From assembly GCA_021229015.1 (NCBI GenBank), contig CM037781.1, forward strand, positions 35,384,759 to 35,448,758: a DNA stretch of 64,000 nt, read 5' to 3'. Shown here one piece after another: positions 39,897-50,995 of the stretch. The position numbers and the translations under genes were made by a program. The notes under the pieces were generated by a model. The model had not been told where the DNA came from, did not search any database, and saw nothing but the letters and a program-made list of their open reading frames with translations. The stretch's first letter is position 1. Every line of letters begins with the position of its first letter. This stretch comes from Solen grandis. Taxonomy: Eukaryota; Mollusca; Bivalvia; Adapedonta; Solenidae.

Positions 39897-42800
39897 TTAT
39901 ACATTATAGTAGACCGGAAGTGCATCCCACATGGCCTTGACCGCCATGACGTCATCAGGCAGCTGGCTAGTGTAATTCACACACTCGGTATTCCACATGC
40001 CGACACCACGTAGGTTGTTGTCGATCGCTAACTGATACTTGAGAAGTAGACTGTCTGGGTCGTCATACCTGATTTGGTGCATCACTCCGGATCCCGGGTC
40101 CTAAAAATGACAGGCAAAATGAAGAAAAAATAAATGCTACAAACTCAGAGTGACCTTAATGTTGATGATTTCAAATTAACTAAACATTAGCTAAAATAAA
40201 ACAGCCGATATGGCATTAACAGCGGTCTTCTCACTGTTTTGTTTTTAATAAGAATATTAACATTTCGTAAAATACATTCCTTAATGGCTAGCGACGTATG
40301 ACTCGCGTACGCAAAATCAAATGAACAAGTAAACCACAACGCGTGAAAATATGGTGTCCAGTGCAATTTGTAGAAGACTTGTATGGTGTATTGTACAATA
40401 TTGTTGTCACTGTGGTACAATATTGTTGTCACTCACCATACTGGAATTACAATCATCAAAAAAGTGTGTAAAAAAATCAAAACCTCGGTAAAACATTTTG
40501 GAACATATCATAATGAACAAGCACATGTATACTGGGTAAGTCTGAAACAAATACTGTAGAAAAGAGGAGTTGCTGTCACATAATCCGTGATGAATGGCCA
40601 TAACTACAGAAACAAATATTTAAGCATTAAATGCTGCCTTCATGCAAAGTCACACATGGACCAAATCCCTCCTGTAAAGCAAGAGGTGTTGTGCTCACAA
40701 GGTTCTGCGTACATAACTCTAAATATAAGACAACGTTACAAGGGGTCATAACTTTTGAAAGGTTAATGTTAGTACAAAATCAAGCCTGAATACACGACTA
40801 TATGTACATATAAAGGTAGGTACAAATGTGTTATGGGTAAGATTGAACCAAAGGAATTGTGTTTACATGATCCTCAGGGTAGTGATTCTTGAAAATCCAG
40901 CACAAAATCCAGCCTAAATGCACAATTAAAAGCAAGGATTGGTGATATGTTTGAGCGAAATCCTACTGGAGTTGCGATCACAAGGTTTCGCGCGATTGGT
41001 TTTTGTAAAAGTAAATTTTGAATTTGTCTATTTATGATGAACGAATTATTATATTTAAAATTCCATGGTATTTTCTCATCTCGCATTAGTTCGTGTTTTA
41101 TAAAAATCGTTGTCTTATATCCTAGTTTTGTATTACTTTCTTTTATTAAATCTAAGAAGTTGTCAAATATAAGAAAACCAGTCTAAATGTAAATATATAA
41201 ATGTCGTCCGACTAGAATGCCACGTGAATTGCTTTCTATATGGATGCTGTGTTAGATATCTACAAGATTTCATTAATTAATTTATTTCATTTCAACATTT
41301 CCTATATGAATGACTCTTCCTTTTGATTAAGTTCACAATGTAAATTTGTTCTAAAATCCAATTATATACGTTATATATACGTTATTCTATCACGATTCAG
41401 AAGTGTATGTTCAATGGTATAACAAATCTTCGGGCCATTTTTGTTGGGTCCATATATAATATAGATTTTCATTTAGAACAATATCACATTTTAACAGTTT
41501 TTCTCTGTTAAATTCTTCAGTTTTTTATTGTTATGTTTTTTAGCTCACCTCTCACAAAGTGCCAAGGTGAGCTTTTGGGACCAGCCCTTGTCCGGCGTCC
41601 GTCGTCGTGAGTCGTAAGTCGTCAGTTGTCAACAATTTACTTAATAATTTTCTTCTCTGAAACTACTGATGAGAAAGTGATTAAACTTTGCAAGGATGCT
41701 CCTAAGGTGATCCCCTATAAAAATTGTTCAAATGGTTCCAGTCTGTTGCATAATTAGGTCACAGGAGTTAAAAATAGATTTTAAAAGTGAAATCTTAAAA
41801 AGGCGTAGAGCTTAGATATTTGGTGTGTAGCATTGTCTAGTGGATCTCTACCAAGTTTGTTCAAATCATGACCATGGGGTCAAAATTGGCCCCGCCCCAG
41901 GGGTCACTTGATTTAACAAAGACTAATATAGGAAAAACTTGAAAAATCTTCTTCTCAGAAACCACAAGGCCTGGAGTTTAGATATTTGGTGTGTAGCATT
42001 GTCTAGTAGATTACTACCAAGTTTGTTCAAATTATGGCCTTGGAGTTAATTTTGGCCCCGCCATAGGGGTCACCTGATTTTACATAGGCTAATATAGGAA
42101 ACAAACTTGAAAAATCTTCTTCTCAGAAACTACACGGCCTGGCGTTTAGATATTTGGTCTGTAGCATTCCCTAGTGGTTCTATACCAAGTTTGTTCAAAT
42201 CATTACCCTGGGGTCAAAATTGGCCCCGCCCCAGGGGTCACTTGATTCAGCAATGGCTAATATAGGAAAAACTTGAAAATTCTTCTTCTCAGAAACCACA
42301 AGGCCTGGAGTTTAGATATTTGGTGTGTAACATGGGCTAATAGACCTTTACCAAGTTTGTTCAAATCTTGACCCTTGGGTCAAAATTGGCCCTGCCCCAG
42401 GTGTCTTTTGATTTTACATAGCCTAATGATACCAGGTGAGCGATCCAGGGCCATCATAACCCTCTTGTTTAGCTAATTAGTATTGCACAACATCATCCCT
42501 TTCAGTGCTTGGGCCACGAAAAAGCAAGGCCGATTCCATTATTTGAATTCCAAATTCCATTTTGTAGCAACATAATTGTCACACGATTGCAACGTGGAAG
42601 GAATGCACCACGCACTTTAACACACAGCCAGCAAACGGCTAATTCTATAAGCTTCTGCTGATGTTTTAGAATCGCGTTTTTGTATTGTAATCACAGCCTG
42701 GTCGTGCCATCCATCCTCTGAAATATTTCTTTTAGACACGATCAGCAGGAACCTCATTCGTGAGGGACCAAGGAGATGTGACGAAGAGGTAGGGGGCGGG

Positions 42801-45800
42801 GCCCATAAAAGTGTCCATTGACTGCATCCTGCATACACGCTAACAGTACGCTAGGTGCACCAAGAGCTGAAATCGGTGTTCTCTAGACCAGAGCCGACGT
42901 ATATACAACGAATATCCAGCATGTGCTCCGCGTGCCACTGATATTGGACCTGATCGCTCAACGCGAGTCTGATGTCCTTTTCACGAGTATACTTATGCGT
43001 CGAGCTCGGCGCACAATTGTGTGCATGCAAACAAATCGAAGGACCAAAACAAAAAAGTGAATGGCAGCGAATGCTCGGCGTTGGCGCAGCGCGCTCGACA
43101 AATGAGTAAAGAATGCTGACGCACATTTAGCGAACGACAACGCACGGGCTATGGCGTGTGTAGAGTATGTTAGACTTGCACATAAGTTACATTTTCTTGG
43201 GGAAAATATTATATACTGAAAGACTTGGTACTATCGAGTGGTGGCATATAGAATAAAGAGAAGATGATAAACATTTCAAGTTGCACACCTTGTAGTTAAA
43301 GTATGGTGATTGTCCTTCCTTGTCGTACAGTTTACCGGAAGTGGATTTTTTAAGCATCTGTAAAATGACGTTGTAGTTGATCTCCTTGCCTGCCGCATCA
43401 CCTCGAAATGGAACTTTTTGGATTGAACATACGTTGTCCTAAAACAGTGAATATTTTTAATTTGACGATATCTCGCGTTAGAATATCTTTATAAAATGCT
43501 CTCTCTCTCTCTCTCTCTCATGTTCAATAAAATAATAATTGAGTATGTGTTCTTTTGGAGTATATTCCCTCCCTCTTTCCGTAATGTCAGAACTGATTCA
43601 TGTAGGACGAAATAACGTAGTTGACCCACAATAGTCTGTTATCGTATTTCACACCTACGAACAATAGTCTGTTATCGTATTTCACACCTACGAACAACAG
43701 TTTGTTATCGTATTTCACACCTACGAACAATAGTATGTTATTTTCACCATTGTTGAGCTGATAGCCCTTCAGACGACAACTCCTACATTACGAAAGGAGG
43801 GAATATCTTAGCCCGCGAGTTTTTTTAGGGATTTACTTAACCTGATATTTTCTTAGAGGTTATTTCAAACGGCACTGGTCAAATTTATAAATTCTAAAAT
43901 TTGATGCAGGCGGAACATTTAAGAAATGCTTCTTTGATGCTACAGGGAATAGTGTTTTCATAAGACAAACATGCTATATAAAAGTACATATGGGCCCACG
44001 TGCTGTAGTTTGTATTGTCATTAGATATAAATTTATATGTTAACTTATACATCAATACTGCATTTTCATTATTCAGTTTAATTTTTCTACTTTCGTTTCT
44101 TCACTTTTCTGTATTAAATATGGTGCAATGTGTTTCTTGCAATATTTTGGTACATCAAACATGAAAACACAAACAAATTCAACAATAAAAAAAAACATAT
44201 TGACATGTAGGTTAATTTAAAGACATGCTATGAAAGGAAAGACAGGAGGGCGAGTGTAAAAAGAAATAAGATGCTATATGGGAAAGAGAACAGATATGCC
44301 AAGAGAGAGAGAATACCTGAGACAAGGCGACACATGGGTAATAATAACCGTACCAGGGTACCCCTAAAACCATGCGGTCAGTGGAAATGCCAGTCTCCAC
44401 CCATCCCCGTAAACCTGCAAGAAAGAACACAATCTCTGGTTATGAACGTCAAATAAAATGATTTGTAAAATCTTAATTATTTCAATGTTTTGTGAAACAT
44501 AAGCAAATAAATAAAATAGCAGCATTTATAATCTAACCGGAAAATCATACGTTTTACTTTACGTGGACTTGTAGGAAAAAACTTATTCACTGGTAAAAAA
44601 ATAGTAAAGTAAGAGATAAACTGATTTAGAAGAAAACAATGTAAGTGATACAATAATAAGTATTAACAATTAAAACAGCAATGTAAGTGTATGTATCAAA
44701 TTTTATAAGTATTAGCGATATTTGTGATACCTTAAATAAGTATAAGCAATGTTAGTAATACATTTAATAAGTATAAGCAAAGTTAGTGATACATTAAATA
44801 AGTATAAGCAAAGTTAGTAATACATTAAATAAGTATAAGCAATGTTAATAATACATTAAATAAGTATAAGCAAAGTTAGTAATGCATAAAATAAGTATAA
44901 GCAAAGTTAGTAATACATTAAATAAGTATAAGCAAAGTTAGTAATATATTAAATAAGTATAAGCAATGTTAATAATACATTAAATAAGTATAAGCAAAGT
45001 TAGTAATGCATAAAATAAGTATAAGCAAAGTTAGTAATGCATAAAATAAGTATAAGCAATGTTAGTAATACATTAAATAAGTATAAGCAAAGTTAGTAAT
45101 ACATAAAATAAGTATAAGCAACGTTAGTAATACATTAAATAAGTATAAGCAAAGTTAATAATACATTAAATAAGTATAAGCAAAGTTAGAAATACATAAA
45201 ATAAGTATAAGCAATGATAGTAATACATTAAATAAGTATAAGCAAAGTTAATAATACATTAAATAAGTATAAGCAAAGTTAGTAATGCATAAAATAAGTA
45301 TAAGCAAAGTTAGTAATACATTAAATAAGTATAAACAAAGTTAGTAATACATAAAATAAGTATAAGCAATGTTAGTAATACATTAAATAAGTATAAGCAA
45401 AGTTAGTAATGCATTAAATAAGTATAAACAAAGTTAGTAATACATAAAATAAGTATAAGCAATGTTAGTAATACATTAAATAAGTATAAGCAAAGTTAGT
45501 AATGCATTAAATAAGTATAAGCAAAGTTAGTAATACATAAAATAAGTATAAGCAATGTTAGTAATACATTAAATAAATATAAGCAATGTTAGTGATACAT
45601 TAAATAAGTATAAGCAATGTTAGTAATACATGAAATAAGTATAAGCAATGTTAGTAATATATTAAATAAGTATAAGCAAAATTAATAATACATTAAATAC
45701 GTATAAGGAATGTTAGTAATACATTAAATAAGTATAAGCAATGTTAGTAATACATTAAATAAGTATAAGCAATGTTAGTAATACATTAAATAAGTATAAG

Positions 45801-47389
45801 CAATGTTAGTAATACATTAAATAAGTATAAGCAATGTTAGTAATACATTAAATAAGTATAAGCAATGTTAGTAATACATTGAATAAGTATTTGCAATGTT
45901 TGTAATACATTAAATAGGTATTGGCAATGTAATTGTTATACATTGCTCTTAAATCAAATGTTATACGAGGTCAGTTGTACATCAATATTTATTTTAGAAG
46001 GTAATGGACAATGGCTTAACCTGAAAGAGTTTTCTGATAGTCGCTGTTGGACTTTGCCACGCAGTCTCCAAGAATTTGGCTCTGCTCATCGTATGCCATG
46101 ATGAACAGAAGGTCCGAAGCTGCGGCTAAACCTTTGTAGTCATAGTAACGGAGATCTATGTTGTCCGGGGACCAGGCAACGTCTACAGATACCTGATAGA
46201 AGCTTTATCAGTCAATCATTTAAAAACAATAAAATTTCAAGGTGATCTTCATCGTTTCAAAGCATTCTTCTTTTGCAACATGACATTTTCAGAATTTTGC
46301 CGAGAAAAGATCGATTATCCAAAATTGCAGGATTAATTTTTTTTATTCCCTTCTACGTTAGTTTATGGCTGTAACAATAGCAAACCTTAACAAGTTCATC
46401 ATTCATTATTAATTTACCATTAAATGTGGATTGTACGCTTTAAATGCCTGTGAAGTTTCTGCTACAAGATGAGTATAGCCATCTCGAAGGTCCGTCTCAT
46501 TCGGCAGCATGGCACTCTCATAGTCGAAGTTAATTCCGTCTAAATGGTATTTCTTGACGTGGGCAAGTTGTGTCTGGATCCACTGTTTTCTAGCACTAGC
46601 ATCTGGCAGAACCTCGCTTCCAACACTCCCTGTCAATGTTCAAAGTTCCACATTTGTGACTGCTAGACCAATTTCCGACAAGTTCGGAAAGTAATGGCCG
46701 AGATGATCCGAATGATAAGGGAATAGTGTACAAGAAAAGCATTTACAAAAACATAAAGAGGAGCCATTTTAGGGGAGAAGGGATGTAAAGGTAAATAGAA
46801 ATATATGTTAGTGTCCATCCGCGCTGTTCTACAGACGTACGAACTATTGTCAGGAAATAATGTTTCCTGTTACAATGGGCGTATTTGTTTTGCAATCGCT
46901 AAAGAAGAGTTTTGAATCCGCATGACATTCTGCGCATGCGTGGTAACGTTGCAATAGTTAGTGTAAACAAACAACTAGAACAGCGTTCTTGTTTACAAAA
47001 TGGTCGCCGCAGACATTTCATAACTCAAGACATTTCAGTATTCATTAACACAAACCCTTTTATATCCACGGATAATGAATTAACGTCCACTTTTAACTAG
47101 ATGATCACGTAAACACTGTTTCCATCGAAAAAATATAATGCTGTCCGAAATATGCTTATCCGAATACAAAGCAACACACAAATGCGCCATAAATACACAA
47201 AACACCGCTTCAATTCTGATAATAGTTCAGGTTTTTATTCAACCTATAATTATATGTGAATTTAAGCCTAAAGATTAAAATGCAAAATGAAAAATGTCCG
47301 ATAATTAATGAAACAAGGATTTCTGGTTCTGATGTAATTTAACTAATTGTGATTTATTAGGTAAATAGATATTTCTCAAGTTGTCGTTC

Positions 47390-47456
<67 letters not shown>

Positions 47457-49982
47457 AATAAAATTGGGGGTACAATTAATTTCATCAAAAATATAATGAA
47501 AGACAGATGTGTCAAAACAGTATATCCAATATTCAATTCCTCCAATAGCATTTTCATCACTGCTAGAGTAGGATAAAAAATACCATGTAGACGATAGCAA
47601 TACTTCATAATTAGCCGTGGGTCTTTGGCCTGTACTTTACATTCAACGTTGTATTTGTAGCCAATCGTGTCTCCACCCGCAACCCCCGCCAAACCTGGCA
47701 GTTTGTGGAAGTGGCCCGAATGCCCTACAGTCTTACCGATTGTTATTGCCCTTGCTCCGTACTTGTGCGCGAGACAGACAAGGTCAGGGTCAAGATAGCC
47801 GACCATGACTACAGTTGTGACCTTGTCCCAATTATAGAATCTCCAGTCCTTGTTTTGGGGGTTCAGTGAAAACACAAATATCTGAAATAGATCTGAGATT
47901 AAGTCAGTCATTTGGACACGTGATCTCCACGTAACATGACGGGCTCTCATCCTCTATGGTAATATTGCCCATGTCATATACAATGACCCCCAAGTTTGTT
48001 CACGATTATCTATCCAAACATCAAAACCTTTGTCCACGCAGGGAAATATATTCAAAGTGTCTTAATTTTGACACAGTAGTGACGGTACGACCAAAGGGGT
48101 TTCTCACGATTTTTTATGTCCCTATATACTATAATACAAGAGGTCGAACTCTAACAGAGCAATTTTTCAAAGTAATATATTAACAACATGTATGCGTTAA
48201 AATAATTGTAAGTTTATTATCAAACTACTTTAACTAAAAAAATTATTAGGGTGACCTAAATCCACACAATAGTGATTTAGCCGTAAAAATATAAAGAAAA
48301 TTTCATTCGGACACGGGTTCGCAACTATGAAAACACGAGAATTTTCTCTAGTAAAACTCTAATCACGTGCAATGTTGTACACAAATGAGACTCCAAATCA
48401 ATGTAGAATCATTTCAACACTATTCACTATCATGTTCGTTACGTATGTTTTATATACGTCATTAAAACTGGTGAAAGTTACCCGGCGGAAAAGATATTTA
48501 CATTTTTTCTACCATATAAACTCTAATAACGCTTGTTGTAAAAAGCAATGATTCATAACGTTTAGTATTCGATGTTATGTTGATAGAGGTACTTTTACAC
48601 ACGTAGTTTCGCTCTGCGAACCCGCAAAAATCGTGAGAAACCCCTTTAGGTACGACTTATTGACTTACAACTACCAATAAATACATTCTTTTCGCACGAA
48701 GAAGGAAAATTAAAAGTAGCGCAGAGAATGTTCTTAACCCCTTCCCTCATAGAGGAAACCATGAAAAGACCTATGCGAACAGCATAAAACCAGATCAGCC
48801 TGCGAGTAACTCGCAGGCTGATCAGGTTTTATGCTGTTCGCTGCTCCTCAGTGGTCTGGAAATGAGGATTTTGTAATTAAATTTTGTAAGGTTTAACTGT
48901 GGTTTTCTGCAGATCAGCTTTATGCGGTACCTATTGAGTGCGTCAAAATGAGTCTACTAGTATATGAAGGAAAGGGTTAAACTTAGCATACTTATAGAGA
49001 ATCAGAATTAAAACATGTGTGGGGACAAAAGAAAATGGGTCCCCATTTTACTTTTTGAATGCTATTAGAATGTGTGGTGGTTGGGAGCGGGGGTCAATTA
49101 TATTGTGTATAAGTCACAGTGCCTCAACGTTTACTCAAATGATAACACACTTTATCGCGCTTGGTTTTATTTATATAGTTATCATATCAGGCAAGATACG
49201 ACTGAGGACTGGTTGAGTTAGTGTGTTCGGCCGTCTGCATCAAAAACATTACACGCGGTGTCAAATGGGTTGTTTATATTTAAAATTTTAATATGAACGC
49301 CAGTAACTACGTTTATAATAGATAATTGAATGTAACTGCCATGTAAATCAAGTTAAGTCCAGCCAGCAAACACTGTAAAATCATTATTTTTCGTTGACAA
49401 TAAATTTTGTTGATTATATTATGAAGAGAAATTCGTGAGTACATTTATTAGTGGATTCATGTCACAGACGACGCGAAGTCCAGCCATTGAACTCTCATCG
49501 CGGGTGTTGAGACTAGTACCCACCGAAAAATACAGATTTTACTGTTAATATTTACTGAAGGTATTTCTAGTCATCATTTTTTTTTTCTGAACAATCAGGA
49601 CAATGGTAAAACATATTGATTATTACAATAATGTACATCACATTACAGGAAATATTTGGTATATTTTTTTTTTCAAATACAAGCATTACAAATGATTGTG
49701 TTGTGAGAATAAATGCAATTTTCTGTATTCAGAAACACCTCTGGCCTTAGGCTGACTCAAGACAGATTGTAAAATGACTAATAGTAATCCATAAACATCA
49801 AATACCTCCTTCTGGCCATCGACAGCTATTGGTTTACAGAGGGACGCATCCTCACAAGGACAGTCGTCACTATTTGGTGATCCAACTCCCTCGAATGCAC
49901 CATGTTGCAGCCCAAAAAACGACAAGCCAAGTATACCACAAACAAACAACGACACGTACATAAAGACAGATGTATCCATCAT
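39897..49982 (-). CDS. CTBS: Di-N-acetylchitobiase (GH18), 7 exons
   Basis: This is a complete gene encoding 385 residues, the same length as human CTBS. The enzyme removes GlcNAc from the reducing end of chitobiose units and chito-oligosaccharides in lysosomes. Exons in coding order: 49982-49806, 47881-47737, 46629-46418, 46192-46021, 44414-44317, 43438-43289, 40100-39897. All introns are GT-AG and the frame is kept. The amino end has a hydrophobic signal (VFMYVSLFVCGILGLSFFG), then CPCEDASLCKPI as in vertebrate CTBS. The GH18 catalytic motif DGINFDYE is at about residues 138-145, with acid/base Glu145. Further landmarks are VAWSPDNIDLRYY, FIMAYDEQSQI, GVPWYGYYYPC and RGVGMWNTECVNYT. Sequons lie at N151 and N360. 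It is a probable secreted or lysosomal enzyme. The start could also be the second ATG, at 49979. Confidence 0.95.
41543..42470. repeat. AGCTCACC/GGTGAGC element with 167-bp internal units, in CTBS intron 6
   Basis: It opens with AGCTCACCTCTCACAAAGTG, closes with AGGTGAGCGATCC and has four internal units of about 167 bases. TTAGATATTTGGT starts at 41812, 41978, 42146 and 42312. Each unit contains ACCAAGTTTGTTCAAAT and AAAATTGGCCCCGCCCCAGG. No ORF was recognised. It is a dispersed repeat of unknown class. Confidence 0.7.
42590..43150. other. GC-rich island inside CTBS intron 6
   Basis: This stretch is clearly richer in G+C and CpG than the DNA around it. It has a GC-box-like GGGGGCGGGGCC, then CATAAAAG (about 42785-42810), and many CGCG or GCGC strings (43055-43100). 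Neither strand gave a recognisable protein or structural RNA. It could be an internal promoter, an insertion of different composition, or a decayed gene. Confidence 0.35.
43559..43809. mobile_element. MITE enclosing a 33-bp tandem repeat, in CTBS intron 5
   Basis: The imperfect terminal inverted repeats are ATATTCCCTCCCTCTTTCCG at the left and CGAAAGGAGGGAATAT at the right. Inside, a 33-base unit starting ACAATAGTCTGTTATCG is repeated about three and a half times (about 43626-43739). No transposase is present. Confidence 0.6.
44650..45945. repeat. 31-bp minisatellite of about 40 units, in CTBS intron 4
   Basis: The unit consensus is AAGTATAAGCAATGTTAGTA followed by ATACATTAAAT, 31 bases in all. 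Variants AAAGTTAGTAATGCATAAAAT alternate with the main type in the middle. The right third (about 45700-45880) is nearly uniform. The 5' and 3' ends are degenerate. There is no spacer/repeat structure of the CRISPR kind. Confidence 0.93.
47390..47452. repeat. (TA)n(GA)n compound microsatellite
   Basis: A TA run joins directly to a GA run in CTBS intron 2. Confidence 0.93.
48091..48650. mobile_element. Non-autonomous DNA element, 5-bp target duplication, in CTBS intron 1
   Basis: The terminal inverted repeats start CCAAAGGGGTTTCTCACGAT at the left. The right end carries ATCGTGAGAAACCCCTTTAGG, so the two match over about 24 bases with one indel. TACGA flanks both ends (48086-48090 and 48651-48655), a perfect 5-base target duplication. 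The 560-base interior has no transposase. The superfamily is uncertain. Confidence 0.78.
48734..48980. mobile_element. TTAA-flanked MITE with central hairpin, copy 2, in CTBS intron 1
   Basis: Same family and orientation as 2192-2423, with TTAA at both ends and CCCCTTCCCTCATA / GAAGGAAAGGG termini. The hairpin at 48775-48841 has 33-base arms with a single mismatch and a minimal loop. It is more complete than copy 1, which lacks the GAGT/ACTC tip. Confidence 0.8.
49371..49545. mobile_element. MITE with CACTGTAAAATCATT termini, copy 2, in CTBS intron 1
   Basis: The left end CACTGTAAAATCATTATTTT and the right end GAAAAATACAGATTTTACTGTT are imperfect inverted repeats. The left end resembles the 28541-28750 element (TACCGTAAAATCATGAATTT). 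The interiors differ, so relatedness rests mainly on the termini. Confidence 0.45.
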
Positions 49983-50195
49983 TGGGCAATGCAGCCTTTT
50001 CGTATCATAGAATCAGTAATTATCTTTTCAATCAGAGTTGTCTTTCTTTCAAAGTAACCTATATTTATTTTATGATTGCGATACAAATGAAATATTATAT
50101 TTTGGTAATTTCACAGTGAAATTATAAAAAATATAAAGTCATTCTTAACTACATGAAATAAAAGAGATACTGTGTTCGCTTTTTTGTTGTTGTTG

Positions 50196-50197
<2 letters not shown>

Positions 50198-50246
<49 letters not shown>
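50198..50246. repeat. (TG)n microsatellite
   Basis: A pure TG run of about 24 units lies about 215 bases upstream of the CTBS start codon. Confidence 0.95.
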
Positions 50247-50248
<2 letters not shown>

Positions 50249-50664
50249 GATGCAATGCATGTATTTTATTTTGTCACGCGAACTTCGACAATTGTATTCT
50301 CAGTCGTGACTACTCCTCTCTTGAGATTATAATCACTTTTCGAAAATTCACCGGAAGAAATAAAATTGCATATTCTATAAATCCTCTATACCAAAGTCGT
50401 AAAAAAATGGTTCTGGTATAGCTTCCTTGCTTGGCGAGTAGTAGCAAAATAGGGGCTTTAACGGAGGTTCCAGAGGTTCCAGTCCCAGATCTGGGTAAGT
50501 AGGTCAAGCCTACGTCATCATGGTCAATGATCTAGGTCACCGACTGCGCATGCTCATGATTCAAGGTTAAGGTTGAATTGTGATCATGATTGAAGGTTAA
50601 CATTATTGGGCCAATGCCAAGGTTTTACGAATCTAAGATATTTGTGCGCATGACCATTTTGTAA

Positions 50665-50769
50665 AGGTTAGTGTTTTTTAGTAAGCATTAATGAAATTAA
50701 ATCGGTCTGGCGCGGCGCAGCCGCGCGACCGATTTAATGGAATTAATGCTTACTAAATAACACTAACCT
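50665..50769. repeat. Near-perfect 105-bp palindrome upstream of CTBS
   Basis: The arms are about 48 bases. The left arm begins AGGTTAGTGTTTTTTAGTAAG and the right arm ends TTACTAAATAACACTAACCT. The centre is very GC-rich (GGCGCGGCGCAGCCGCGCG). Only a few mismatches occur. It is the same type as 33370-33470. Confidence 0.85.
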
Positions 50770-50809
50770 ACTTAGTGTTTGAAATTATGTTTTGCAACTT
50801 AACGCAGTC

Positions 50810-50995
50810 TCACATTCCAAATATAGTATTGATTTTTGTGACTCCGCCCTTTCCCGGTGTGAATTACATCACGTGACATGTAACATGTTATGTCAAAGGT
50901 CAATGCGTCGCTCTTGCTGTGTATTGATTTTTGAAACTCCGCCCTATCCACCTGCTCCCGGCGTGATATATCAAAGGTCAATGCGTTGCTCTAGC
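50810..50995. repeat. Diverged tandem duplication, unit about 90-100 bp
   Basis: Two copies share TTGATTTTTG, ACTCCGCCCT, CCCGG(T/C)GTG and TCAAAGGTCAATGCGT. TCAAAGGTCA occurs at 50893-50902 and 50971-50980. It lies about 0.9 kb upstream of CTBS. Confidence 0.6.

Noticed and set aside
44650..45945. CRISPR-like array of regular repeats
   Set aside because: The 31-base units are directly adjacent with no unique spacers, and the DNA is from an animal nucleus. It is a minisatellite.
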